Assembly (NCBI RefSeq): GCF_964340395.1
Contig: NC_135565.1
Span: 21,743,209-21,807,208 of the forward strand
Direction of reading: 5' to 3'
Source: Glandiceps talaboti
Taxonomy: Eukaryota; Hemichordata; Enteropneusta; Spengelidae
Length of the DNA: 64,000 nucleotides
Position 1 is the stretch's first letter. Every line of letters starts with the position of its first letter. Of the stretch, positions 48,935-59,224 are shown in pieces. The translations under genes and the position numbers were made by a program. The notes below the pieces were generated by a model that was given only the letters and a program-made list of their open reading frames with translations, was not told the origin of the DNA and searched no databases.

Positions 48935-50040
48935 ATCAAAGTACTGTAACCCTCAGACATACTATAGGGCTCAAAATCATCAAAGTACTGTAACCATCAG
49001 ACATACTATAGGGCTCAAAATCATCAAAGTGTAACCATCAGACATACTATAGGGCTCAAAATCATCAAAGTACTGTAACCCTCAGACATACTATAGGGCT
49101 CAAAATCATCAAAGTACTGTAACCCTCAGACATACTATAGGGCTCAAAATCATCAAAGTACTGTAACCCTCAGATATACTATAGGGCTCAAAATCATCAA
49201 AGTACTGTAACCATCAGACATACTATAGGGCTCAAAATCATCAAAGTACTGTAACCCTCAGACATACTATAGGGCTCAAAATCATCAAAGTACTGTAACC
49301 CTCAGACATACTATAGGGCTCAAAATCATCAAAGTACTGTAACCCTCAGACATACTATAGGGCTCAAAATCATCAAAGTACTGTAACCCTCAGACATACT
49401 ATAGGGCTCAAAATCATCAAAGTACTGTCACCATCAGACATACTATAGGGCTCAAAATCATCAAAGTACTGTAACCCTCAGACATACTATAGTGCTCAAA
49501 ATCATCAAAGTACTGTAACCCTCAGACATACTATAGTGCTCAAAATCATCAAAGTACTGTCACCATCAGACATACTATAGGGCTCAAAATCATCAAAGTA
49601 CTGTAACCCTCAGACATACTATAGGGCTCAAAATCATCAAAGTACTGTCACCATCAGACATACTATAGGGCTCAAAATCATCAAAGTACTGTAACCATCA
49701 GACATACTATAGGGCTCAAAATCATCAAAGTACTGTAACCCTCAGACATACTATAGTGCTCAAAATCATCAAAGTACTGTCACCATCAGACATACTATAG
49801 GGCTCAAAATCATCAAAGTACTGTAACCCTCAGACATACTATAGGGCTCAAAATCATCAAAGTACTGTAACCCTCAGACATACTATAGGGCTCAAAATCA
49901 TCAAAGTATTGTAACCCTCAGACATACTATAGGGCTCAAAATCATCAAAGTACTGTAAGTAACCCTCAGACATACTATAGGGCTCAAAATCACCAAAGTA
50001 CTGTAAGTAACCCTCAGACATACTATATAGGGCTCAAAAT
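48935..50040 (+). repeat. 44-bp minisatellite, about 25 copies, ending in a MITE
   Basis: The unit is CATCAAAGTACTGTAACCCT, CAGACATACTATAGGGCTCA and AAAT. AACCCT/AACCAT/CACCAT and GGGCTC/GTGCTC variants are interspersed. The last unit runs without a gap into the MITE at 50029. Confidence 0.96.
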
Positions 50041-50316
50041 GAACAGTAGTCCCATGCCCACAAACTACCAATTTTTGTCATGTGACTACCATAATGTGCA
50101 GCTGGTAGCCCACTCAGACTACCACTCGTTATGCAAAGATTTAAAGGATGGAAGATTTACAGACATGAAGTATTTTAATAACACACATATTGCCAATAGA
50201 GGAACTCTATTTTCAGTTCATGAATATGGGACTATTGGTCACCATCCTTGGGCTACCGATATCTGAAATTGGTAGCCCACTATGACTACCAAAGAAAAAG
50301 TTCATTTCAAGCCCTG
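50029..50316 (+). mobile_element. MITE family C fused to a 44-bp tandem array
   Basis: It is a close relative of 63446-63730 over its whole length (GAACAGTAGTCCCATGC, GGTAGCCCACTC, TTCATTTCAAGCCCTG). Its left end, AGGGCTCAAAAT, is also part of every unit of the 44-bp array that runs up to it (48935-50040). Confidence 0.8.
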
Positions 50317-50329
50317 TACTATATTAGAA

Positions 50330-51090
50330 AATGTAAAAATATACCTTTCATTAATACACAGCTGAATTACATTTATGAAATACATATTTATAATCTGAAT
50401 GATAAAAAAAAGTGAATCTCTATAATGAAACATGATTCCCATAAAAAATATTATTTGTGTTAATTTATAAAAAATTCATTCTTGACATTTTGTCATTTAG
50501 AATTCATTATGTTTTTTTCAATATCAATTACTGTGATCCCTAGCGTTCTCAATTTCAAGAAATTAAATTAAGTTGCGGTAATTTGTATCACAAAAGACTC
50601 ACTTGTTATTAACAGTAAATATGGTTTGTTCTCTGGAGATGACAAACTTTGAACTCACTATCTACTCCTTGTCTTGGGAGAAGAATTATGTAAGTCACAC
50701 TATAGTGAAATAATTTTTTATATTCAATCATCAGGAAAAAAAATGTATCACTCACTGACTCTGACTCAGAGTAATATATATATATATATCATTGAAATAC
50801 AGAAACTTCACCACGATCTGTGCTTTGGTATCAAATTTGGATATGAATATACATTCTAAGTAATCTTCTATATACCTGCCAGAAACAAGTTTTATTTAGT
50901 GAAATACAGCAATTTTGTAATACAATATACAAAGAATTTATATGCTTTTTCTATGAATTATTCAGATCTGGATGTCAAACGCTATATACAATGTACATGT
51001 ACATTCTAAAGGTGTCAACTGTCAAGTAATTATCTATATAACTGCCACAAACAAATTTTAATTATGTAGTCAATTATACCATGTATAAGC
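50330..51090. other. No gene recognised
   Basis: A+T-rich sequence with a short TA run at 50774-50788. No convincing exon on either strand. Confidence 0.4.
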
Positions 51091-51104
51091 CATAAATATG
51101 GAAT

Positions 51105-51200
51105 ATATACTCTGGTTGTTCTACGTCACGACAACGTGCGTCTATGTCACGACAATGTGCGTCTATGTTACGACAACGTGCGTCTACGTCATGACAACTG
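51105..51200 (+). repeat. Short tandem repeat of CACGACAACGTGCGTCTATG
   Basis: Four units of about 24 bp. A single related segment (TATACTCTGG, GTCAAGACAACGCGTGTCTA) is at 19965-20005, so the sequence is dispersed. Confidence 0.8.
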
Positions 51201-52230
51201 TAACTCTTGACTTTACTCAGGTATTATTTTCATTGACATGTTTGCATTAGGAATAGAAGGTACATGTACTTTCAGCTGACGAAAGATGACATTTTGTGAC
51301 CAAAATTATGTCTGACTTCTGTGTAAAACAATCCCACAACTTTATACCAAAGTATCGACTGTCCAAAATACAAGTTACAACCTACACTAGACTAATCCTA
51401 TAACTTTCTTTGCACCAAAGTAACAACTGTCCTAAATACAATGTTGAGTCAGCATTTTCAAGCAAGTCATCGGGGCACTTTGGCCTTGCCAGTACAAAAC
51501 TACTGGTCACCAACTCATAGGCAAACTTGACATACACACTCTAAAAGTTTCTAAAAAGTCACAAATACTGTGCCACGGACAATCACAGACTGGAACAATT
51601 TAACACAAGAAATAATCAACATAACAAAACCAGAACAATTCAAACAAGTAGTTACAACTTTCAACAGAGCACAGGACAGAAACCTCACGGACTAAGAACA
51701 TTTTTGTGCACACCACAACTCTACTTGTTTACTTCTATATGAACTAAAGAAGAAGAAGAATCCAAACAAGCCTAACAGTTCTTTACTTCAAGTCATTTGT
51801 CATTTCCACATATACACAGCTACAAAGATGCTAGTATCCTATCTCCTTGTGGGATCCGTGGATCTGATAAACCACAGACAAGTAAGAAACTTGTCTGTGG
51901 CTAAACCCATTCACTCGACACCTACTAACTTTTCATTAGCTATCTTCCAGCATCCAGTCACATTTGTCATTTTCATTATTTTCATTTCATTTTTTTTTAT
52001 TTATTAATTTGTGTTATTGCGAATAAAGAACTTATACTATCCAAGTACGAGTGTAACTGAGTAACAGCTCCAGTGAGAGGATACACTAACAAAAAGATAT
52101 TATAAAAAAATTATAATACCAAATACGTATATAATATGACCTCTGAAATATAGTTTCGTTTTGGTAAAGGTACTTCAAGTACATGACAAAAATTAAAACA
52201 TTCTTGGATGTTATGGTTACAATAAGATGC

Positions 52231-52344
52231 TATTCCCCAATATTTTCCTTTGTTCAATCAAGAAAAATATGAGTGACCTAAGGGGCCTTGTTACTACGAG
52301 TAGTGACAAAGCCTTGGTCAAAAGCATTAAAATATTGGGGAATA
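52231..52344. mobile_element. Short inverted-repeat element, TATTCCCCAATATTTT ends
   Basis: The 114-bp sequence starts TATTCCCCAATATTTTCC and ends AAAATATTGGGGAATA. Related ends occur at 20095-20254, and a half copy (TTATTCCCCAATAATTTTTT plus ATATGAGTGGCCTAAGG) at 44318-44380. Confidence 0.7.
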
Positions 52345-52487
52345 ATATACTTATACCACTTGGAAAATGGGGAAAAATACAGTAATGGGGATTTGGAAAG
52401 TTTTGATTCATATTTCTAGCACTGTAAAACCAGCGATGTAGACACGAGTTGTCATGACGTAAATGACCAAGGCATAATTAAACAATA

Positions 52488-52616
52488 AACCACCCCTGGG
52501 GATGGTATATCAAGAGGTTTTGACCAGTGAACGAAATATAAGCACGAGCGATAGCGAGTGCATATATTGAGTTCACTTGTCAAAACCGAGTGGTATACCA
52601 TTCCCAGGGGTGAATT
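52488..52616. repeat. Hairpin, about 47-bp arms, next to the 52.6-kb element
   Basis: ACCCCTGGGGATGGTATATC and GGTTTTGACCAGTGAAC pair with GTTCACTTGTCAAAACC and GGTATACCATTCCCAGGGGT. The loop contains GCACGAGCGATAGCGAGTGC, itself a small inverted repeat. Its right edge meets the neighbouring TIR element, so the two could be one composite. Confidence 0.75.
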
Positions 52617-52621
52617 ATCGG

Positions 52622-52856
52622 TATTATATTATACCAGTATATTGAAAATATCGGAAACAAGATAAGACGCAACATTTTCTGGTTTCATTTGCGCATCCAT
52701 CCCTGCACGGACTATAACGTTCTAGACGAACAGTGAACATCAAAATTTGGACGCAAGCCAACCATGCATTATCGCTCATTTTAGACGCGCTAATTCGATG
52801 TCTAGACCAATCAGATCTCACAATTTGCGCCATCAATATACTGGTATAATATAATA
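52622..52856. mobile_element. Inverted-repeat element, 22-bp perfect TIRs
   Basis: TTATATTATACCAGTATATT at the left is exactly inverted at the right as AATATACTGGTATAATATAA. The interior has several CpGs and a CCAATCAGATCTCACAATTT stretch, and has no gene. Confidence 0.75.
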
Positions 52857-53725
52857 ATCCATATTTTCTGTTTTCAAAGACAATATCGTGGCTTGATAAT
52901 GGTACAAGAAGTGTTGTAAAATACTTTATCACTGTTGTCATTGTATGAATATCCTAGTTAACTATTAATATCATACTCTATTTTTATCTCTTTGAATATT
53001 CTTCCACCTGTCGACTGACCTCATCAAACCAAATACTACACAGAGCTACTTGGTTATTGGTTGATGTATACCTTTGTTAATGTAACTAGCCTATCAAAGC
53101 TGTCCTTTCATCTAAACTATTTGCAATGTTAATTTTATCTGCCAGTCTTATTTTTAGTCTGATAGAACATGTGTACTGTATTAAAAGACAATATATAATT
53201 ATGCGAATGAGCAACCCTGCTTGCCATCAATCCTGTAGAGAACACTGGCTACACATGTTTGTACTCCTTTTTACATGTAAACAATAGTGAACTACATATA
53301 TCTGTTCTTAGGCTTGGCCAGAACAGCTGTTATACATCTAAATAAATGTCAAAAATAACTAACACAATCAGTAAGCTAGGTAACCAACCATATAAATGAT
53401 ACTTATATGTATATTTTCTATAATGGCAGAGGTGTATACAGCCCCAATATCAGTAGTACTTGTGTCTAAGGATACAATAGATGGTAACCCTCTTGATCTG
53501 AAGGTACAACTCCTATATAGAGCAGTAATATCTTAAATTGTGAACATTTATAAGGAATGTGTTAATTTTGTAAGTATAATTTTTTTCATTTAGTAACATT
53601 ACCCAATCTTGCAAAACTCACTCATAATTTTTATGAGGTAGTACATTGTTTTCAGTATTGTCCATGGGCACCTTATTACTGGGTATAACTATAAGTGTTT
53701 GCCTTGCAAATAGCCACAATGTACT

Positions 53726-53973
53726 TAGTGTTTTTGCTATGGTCGTGGAACCCTGGTGGTAGTAAAAAGGGAGCAATCTCGTAAAACTAGCATAGTTTCC
53801 AAAACATTAATTATACCATAATTTATAGTGAGGAACCCTGGTAAAATGACTTGGGAAATCAGGTATGTTTTACCTACTTACAACACTTAACAAAAACACT
53901 GGTGGGAAACCCTGGTACAATTACTTGGGAACTCAGGTATATTTTACTGACTTACCACCTTGCAAAAACACTG
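53726..53973 (-). mobile_element. MITE family B, reverse orientation, end unit duplicated
   Basis: It runs from TAGTGTTTTTGCTATGG to CCTTGCAAAAACACTG. A full element ends at AACAAAAACACTG near 53902. One extra unit of about 70 bp (GGAACCCTGG to AAAAACACTG) follows, the same unit that is amplified at 32 kb. Confidence 0.7.
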
Positions 53974-54130
53974 TCCTTTGAAACAATAGCAAGGTACAAT
54001 GAGTAGACTGATACAAATACAGTGTAATACAGAATAGATTTAATTTCACTTTAAGACAACTGGAAAGAACAATGCGCTAATTTCCAAAGCTCTCATTAGT
54101 TCCTTTTGTACCTCTGCCAACAATGACAAC

Positions 54131-54303
54131 CAGTGTGCCCTCTAAGCCAATTTGATGCACCACTAACACACACAATTTCAAGTGACACACCATAATTTGA
54201 TGTTCCCCTATCTCTTACTACATGTGGTGACTCACAAGGAATCTCACTTTTTCTCATTTTGACTTACAACAACAAAATTTGGCTATCACTAGAAAGCACA
54301 CTG
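54131..54303 (+). mobile_element. hAT-like MITE, family A, intact with 8-bp TSD
   Basis: The 173-bp element starts CAGTGTGCCCTCTAAG and ends CTAGAAAGCACACTG, so the ends are inverted repeats. ATGACAAC occurs directly on both sides (54123-54130, 54304-54311). CAGTG ends with an 8-bp duplication are the hAT signature. It has no coding capacity, so a transposase elsewhere would be needed. A 50-bp tandem array starts exactly at its right edge. Confidence 0.88.
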
Positions 54304-54705
54304 ATGACAACACCTTTGTTGACCAGGCCACACTAATTAACTGTTATGTACAAGTTGACAACACCTTTATTGACCAGGCCACACTAATTAACTTATGTAC
54401 AAGTTGACAACACCTTTATTGACCAGGCCACACTAATTAACTTATGTACAAGTTGACAACACCTTTAATGACCAGGCCACACTAATTAACTTATGTACAA
54501 GTTAACAACACCTTTATTGACCAGGCCACACTAATTAACTGTTATGTACAAGTTGACAACACCTTTATTGACCAGGCCACACTAATTAACTTATGTACAA
54601 GTTGACAACACCTTTATTAACCAGGCCACACTAATTAACTTATGTACAAGTTGACAACACCTTTATTGACCAGGCCACACTAATTAACTGTTATGTACAA
54701 GTTGG
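54304..54705 (+). repeat. 50-bp tandem repeat, eight copies
   Basis: GACAACACCTTTATTGACCA, GGCCACACTAATTAACTTAT and GTACAAGTT repeat. The first unit begins inside the right target-site duplication of the MITE at 54131. Confidence 0.94.
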
Positions 54706-54999
54706 GTGTTTTTTTTCATAGCATTCCTTTCATTTCTCTTTTTAAAAATCTAATGAAACTTATAGTTATACCCATGGGATACAAGAGGAAGTCTTACTAA
54801 CTCTTATCAATCCTGTAGAGTATAGAAAATACTGTACATTACAATGATATATTATTTTTCCAAATCGAATGTTAACAACTACATGTTTGTATATGATATC
54901 AGAACAAGTTCATGTACTTTATACAAATATTCCACAGTTTCAAGTAGTAGCAGTAGCTGGGATACACATATCAAACTGATACTTGGTGTTATCATTTAG

Positions 55000-55070
55000 T
55001 TTGTACCTGGTGTAACTATAGGTTTAGAGTTATTCTAATTATATATATATATATATATATTTAATTCTTC
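55000..55070 (+). repeat. (AT)n tract
   Basis: A short AT dinucleotide run at about 55040-55060. The 55.1-55.8-kb stretch after it shows no exon. Confidence 0.85.
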
Positions 55071-56227
55071 AATTTATTTTCCTTTCACTTTGGGTCAATT
55101 TCATTTCAATAGTGTTCCAAAAGTTTTAAAATGCTACAGTTAAGGGGGTGGTGTGGGGGTGGGGGATGTACAAAGTTAAATATTCTGTTCATTTAATTGT
55201 ATGTACTGTACATAATAATTTTCACTGAGTAGGTATTACCATAACTGTAGGATACACAGGGTACTAGGTAAATTTTAGCTTCATAAAATAGTGCTGGGTG
55301 TGAGTATACCAAACAGTGCCACTGTGGTTACTACTTTATTTATAATTTTTGGCACATAAATCTCTTTGAAAACTAGATTGGTCATTTAATGATACCTACT
55401 TTCTTATAATACTAATAGCTACAACATAAATAACTCAGGTGAATTTATCGGTAAATTGCTTCTCAAGTTGTAAGAATGACATTGCCTTTTTCCTCAACTG
55501 TTTTTTCCAAAGTTAATCAATGAAACAAGTTTCTTGTTATTACAAAAATTTGCAGACTCCTCCACAGACTCTATAAAATTCATAGTTTTACATTACAGAA
55601 AAGTACATGTTGACAGCCAATCACATGAGAGAAAACCGGACACACCCACGTCCATCCCCAAAACAACATCATGTGACATAACCATGATAAAAGCCTGTTA
55701 AAGATCTTCAAACCTCATACCTGCATGTATGTGAAACATAATTGTGTCCCTGGGTTAACTTTCTATAGTATAGGACAATAAAATGAATCAATCAAAGGTG
55801 CGCATAGCTTAGTTTCACAATCGAAATCGGACAACCGTGTCGCGACCTGGTTCACTATGTCAATGGACACAATAGTCAAACACACATATTTTAATGAAAG
55901 ACATCGAATACCCGTACTTTCTTCGTACTGCCTAGAGATAATCTTCTAAACTACAAAGCGAGACATGTTTAGATATTGCGCTTTTTTGCAAATTGGTCGA
56001 AATTGTCTGACAAACATGTAACGTAACTAGGGGAAAAGTGACACTATTCGATGATTGATGCATGGAGACGTGACGACGTGACGCGACACTGAGGTATTTG
56101 CGAAAGTGTTCTAGACGCTTGAAATCTTGCAAGAATCCTTAGAAATCTATTTGAAGCGGGGGGGTTAACATTCGTCAATATCATATAACATAAAACCTCT
56201 ATCTAAGTTTATAAAGAAAAGACAAAC

Positions 56228-56275
56228 CTGCTTCGAATATTGTATCAGACGATAAGATAGTCGTACGGCTGCCAT
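56228..56275 (-). CDS. BCAT: Candidate BCAT first coding exon (mitochondrial presequence start)
   Basis: An ATG at 56275 opens 16 codons, MAAVRLSYRLIQYSKQ, ending at a CAG|GTTTGT donor in phase 0. The next BCAT exon (21267) starts in phase 0 with [11 protein letters not shown]. Joined, they give an Arg- and hydroxyl-rich leader without acidic residues, ending in SSTFK|ADD, much like the MAAA...SSSFKAAD leader of mammalian BCAT2. The ATG lies in a YY1-like AAAATGGC in a CpG-richer region, as at many nuclear genes for mitochondrial proteins. Caveats: the intron would be 34,960 bp, the donor is not consensus, and another minus-strand gene lies in between, so this exon could belong to that gene. 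Confidence 0.52.
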
Positions 56276-56297
56276 TTTGGATTTTGTTCAAAGTGAA

Positions 56298-56307
56298 GCA
56301 TGCTGGG
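56298..56307 (-). promoter_or_regulatory. ZNF143/Staf-like core
   Basis: CCCAGCATGC on the minus strand, the core of the ZNF143 site, lies 23 bp upstream of the candidate BCAT ATG. Such sites are common at housekeeping and bidirectional promoters. Confidence 0.45.
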
Positions 56308-57399
56308 CTATCACTCACTATTTTTGTCTTTATGTACTTTTACATATTTGGTTTGTAGTGTTGCCTTTTTTCGATTCATTGGAGTTTTTATTCATTAATA
56401 TGAATAAATCTGACTAAATCTTTGAATGACAAGAGCAAAAATTATAGCGTAAATAAAGTTAGCAAGTTTGTATTGTATGCATTGCAGAGAGCAAATATTC
56501 AAGATGGCCTCCCGTGTTGTATGTTGCCATTGTTGTTGGTGAATTATTATAATAGAGACTTGGCTGACTTTGAAAATCTGTACATTGTGAAGAAGGGCAT
56601 GTTAAGCTGAGTTCGGTGGATCACTAAGTTATCTGTTTTGGGCTGGTTCGTTGAATGACAAACGTGAACTGTTGTGCGGAGCGGTGATAAAGTGGAGCAG
56701 GGGAACGGAGGAAATAGTCGCAGCCAGGGGAGACAGATACAAAAGGTATTGTTTTAGCTATTGTTCACTACTTTTGTTGTGGTCCATTCAGAATGACATG
56801 CCTCCAATCGAGCTTATTTTAACGACAGCAACTGGCGGAAATGAACCGTGTGCCACGACAACACCAATTTTGCCATTTTTCGCCGCAATATCGCCGGTAA
56901 GTTGGGTTGTACGAACACCAGTACGGTGGCAGTGAGCGGAGTTATGCATTGGAATTCGAGAAGGGGTAATTTCATTGACGGAGTTAACTGTGAAATGCTT
57001 GTTTACGTGTAAACGCATGGCCTCACGCCGTGTGACCTGAGACAACATTACAAGGGTTTCATTCTTTGCCCCCATTGACACGCTCCTGTGTTGTCAACTG
57101 TTGTTTCGCACCCAAGTCAGTTTTACTACTTATATTTATCACTCAAAATCGGAACAAGCGCCGACCTTGAAATGTTGTGAAAATGAACACACATTCTTGG
57201 CAGTCGTGACTTCGAGGCGTTTTCAGAGGTTTTCTAGTTTTGAACCTGATGTCACGAGTGAAAATGGGCCAAACAAAAGTGTTTGTGTTGGCTTTTTCAT
57301 TGTATGTAGCTTCCATTTGGCGCTAAACACGTTGTTGTTCAACAGTATTAGTTAAATTTTTACAGCCCGTTCGTCAAGTGGCACTTTAATAGTTTCAGT

Positions 57400-58430
57400 A
57401 GCGTTACATGGATATTTGTAGACCTATGTACGCCTGTCATCCATTTATGACATCGATTCCAGAATAGATTTTCATTATAAAGCATTTCATTGTTAATTGT
57501 TCTTCCAATAATGTTTCCTTTTGTTTTTCCCCAATTCTGTTAGAATTTTACTGTTTACCATATAGATAAGTAAACAGTTGCTCATTGAAGTAACTTGGCC
57601 AAACCAATATAATTTAGTTAATATTTAAACCTTAGCATTTGTGTGGCAGTCCATCTATCACCCTAATACTATATCATCTGACTCAAACACGGATAACAAA
57701 AAATTGTTTTCATGAAAATCTAAATTAAAAAGCCTAAATCATATTTTCAAAAATAATAAACATGACAATCATTCAAGATTTTCTTTATAGAAAGATATTT
57801 TTCATATTTTTTTCAACAGAAAAAATTGTTTTATAGATTATTGAAATATCTGCTTCATTAAATGTTTCAGGGGAAGAGGTTTATTATGGGAGCATTTAGT
57901 GAGTAGTTGTGAACCGCCCTTTTGATTAACAAGCATACATTTCATTTGTATGGCAGATGCCAATTTGTAGAGTACAGTATAGCCTAACTGATAAACACTT
58001 GACAGTGTGGATTCACTTCACTGGTCATTAGACCACATAACAAGTTGTGTGACTGATTATTTCCTGGCCTAATTTTTACTCCTTGTCTTTTTCACACAAA
58101 CCATGTTTGCTCATACTTGGATATTTGCCTCAAGCAAGTCAAATGATCGCTTTTTATTTTGTACTCCTATTACATACTCCCCTCAGGGCTTTCAAAATAA
58201 AAGCCATGTCCCCAGGGCATTTTAAATACCTAAACAGTGCCCAAGGAGAATGACTGGAATTAGCAGCACTGCTTGCATGTATAATTGGAACAGACAAGGT
58301 GGCAAACAACAAAGCATGCCAGCTGAGTCTCCTACCTTATTTGTTTAGTGGAATTTACGCTGGGACAAGGAAGAAAAATTAAGTGTTTCTCAAATCATGT
58401 GCGATTGAATATATATGTGTATATATAATG
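57400..58430. other. No gene or repeat recognised
   Basis: Plain A+T-rich sequence without long open frames, splice-bordered exons or repeats that I can see. It could be intron 1 of a divergent plus-strand gene. Confidence 0.4.
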
Positions 58431-58439
58431 AACACAGTA

Positions 58440-58780
58440 ATGCAGCTATAGACTTGCACCTGCTCTGGCCCCCAATCAGAATTGGTAATTGGACTAGCCA
58501 ATCATTAGACAATGGTGCAAGGTCATGAGGTCAATATCAGTTCCTTGAAGGCGTACAAACCTATAGAATATTCCAATTCTTGCCCCAAATCAGAATTTAT
58601 AATTTCTACTTGACCAATCAGAGGACAGTGATCAAGGTCATGGGGTCATTATTTTTTTGAAGGCTTACTTTGTATAGAATAATCTTGTATTGGTCTTAAA
58701 TTGGTAGCCGCCATCAAGAAGACAATAAATAATGCAATGACCAAGGTCAAATTTACTTCCTGAAGGCCTAAATTTTGTTT
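58440..58780 (+). repeat. Degenerate roughly 115-bp tandem repeat carrying DR2 motifs
   Basis: Three diverged units contain CCAATCA, AAGGTCATG and CCTTGAAGGC-like blocks. AGGTCATGAGGTCA (58520) is a perfect DR2 and AGGTCATGGGGTCA (58635) is close to one; the third unit keeps one half-site (58743). Confidence 0.65.
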
Positions 58781-59088
58781 AGGCACACCATGATCTCATA
58801 AGTTGTATTAAATTCTGGATTCAATGATTTCATTGTCCCTGATATTAAGTGATAATATGAATTTTAACTTTTATGATTAGATTAGATTAGATTTTTCCAT
58901 TAATTTCATATGAAATGCATAAGATAAAAAATCTTCATTATGAACCTGAAAATTTTTGGGTGTTATATTTTCAACGTCAAGGAAGAGATTAGTAAACATA
59001 AAAAATAGAAAAGACATCGGAAATGTATTTTAAACTAGAAAGGATATCAAATAAAGTATTTGGGCACCACATTAATTAATCTGCAGAA

Positions 59089-59089
<1 letters not shown>

Positions 59090-59165
<76 letters not shown>

Positions 59166-59180
59166 TGCGTGCGTGCGTGC

Positions 59181-59222
<42 letters not shown>
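59090..59222 (+). repeat. (TG)n microsatellite
   Basis: TG repeats interrupted by a GCGTGCGTGCGTGCGTGC block at 59160-59185. Confidence 0.97.

Positions 59223-59224
<2 letters not shown>

Larger units (their letters stand above)
55800..57110. promoter_or_regulatory. CpG-richer, probably bidirectional promoter region
   Basis: CpG density is raised on both sides of the minus-strand ATG at 56275. YY1-like AAnATGGC sites lie at that ATG and, on the plus strand, at 56501-56508. A ZNF143-like core lies at 56298. On the plus strand, GTAAGT (56896) and GTATTG (56745) donor-like sites could end non-coding first exons of a divergent gene leaving the window. No plus-strand protein is recognised. Confidence 0.55.

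Noticed and set aside
48935-50040. Regular 44-bp repeats that could suggest a CRISPR array
   Set aside because: The whole 44-bp unit repeats with no unique spacers, in an intron-rich animal sequence without cas genes; it is a minisatellite.
56422-56935. Plus-strand open frames in the CpG-richer region
   Set aside because: No family resemblance; more likely 5' UTR or first-intron sequence of a divergent gene, with open frames favoured by composition.
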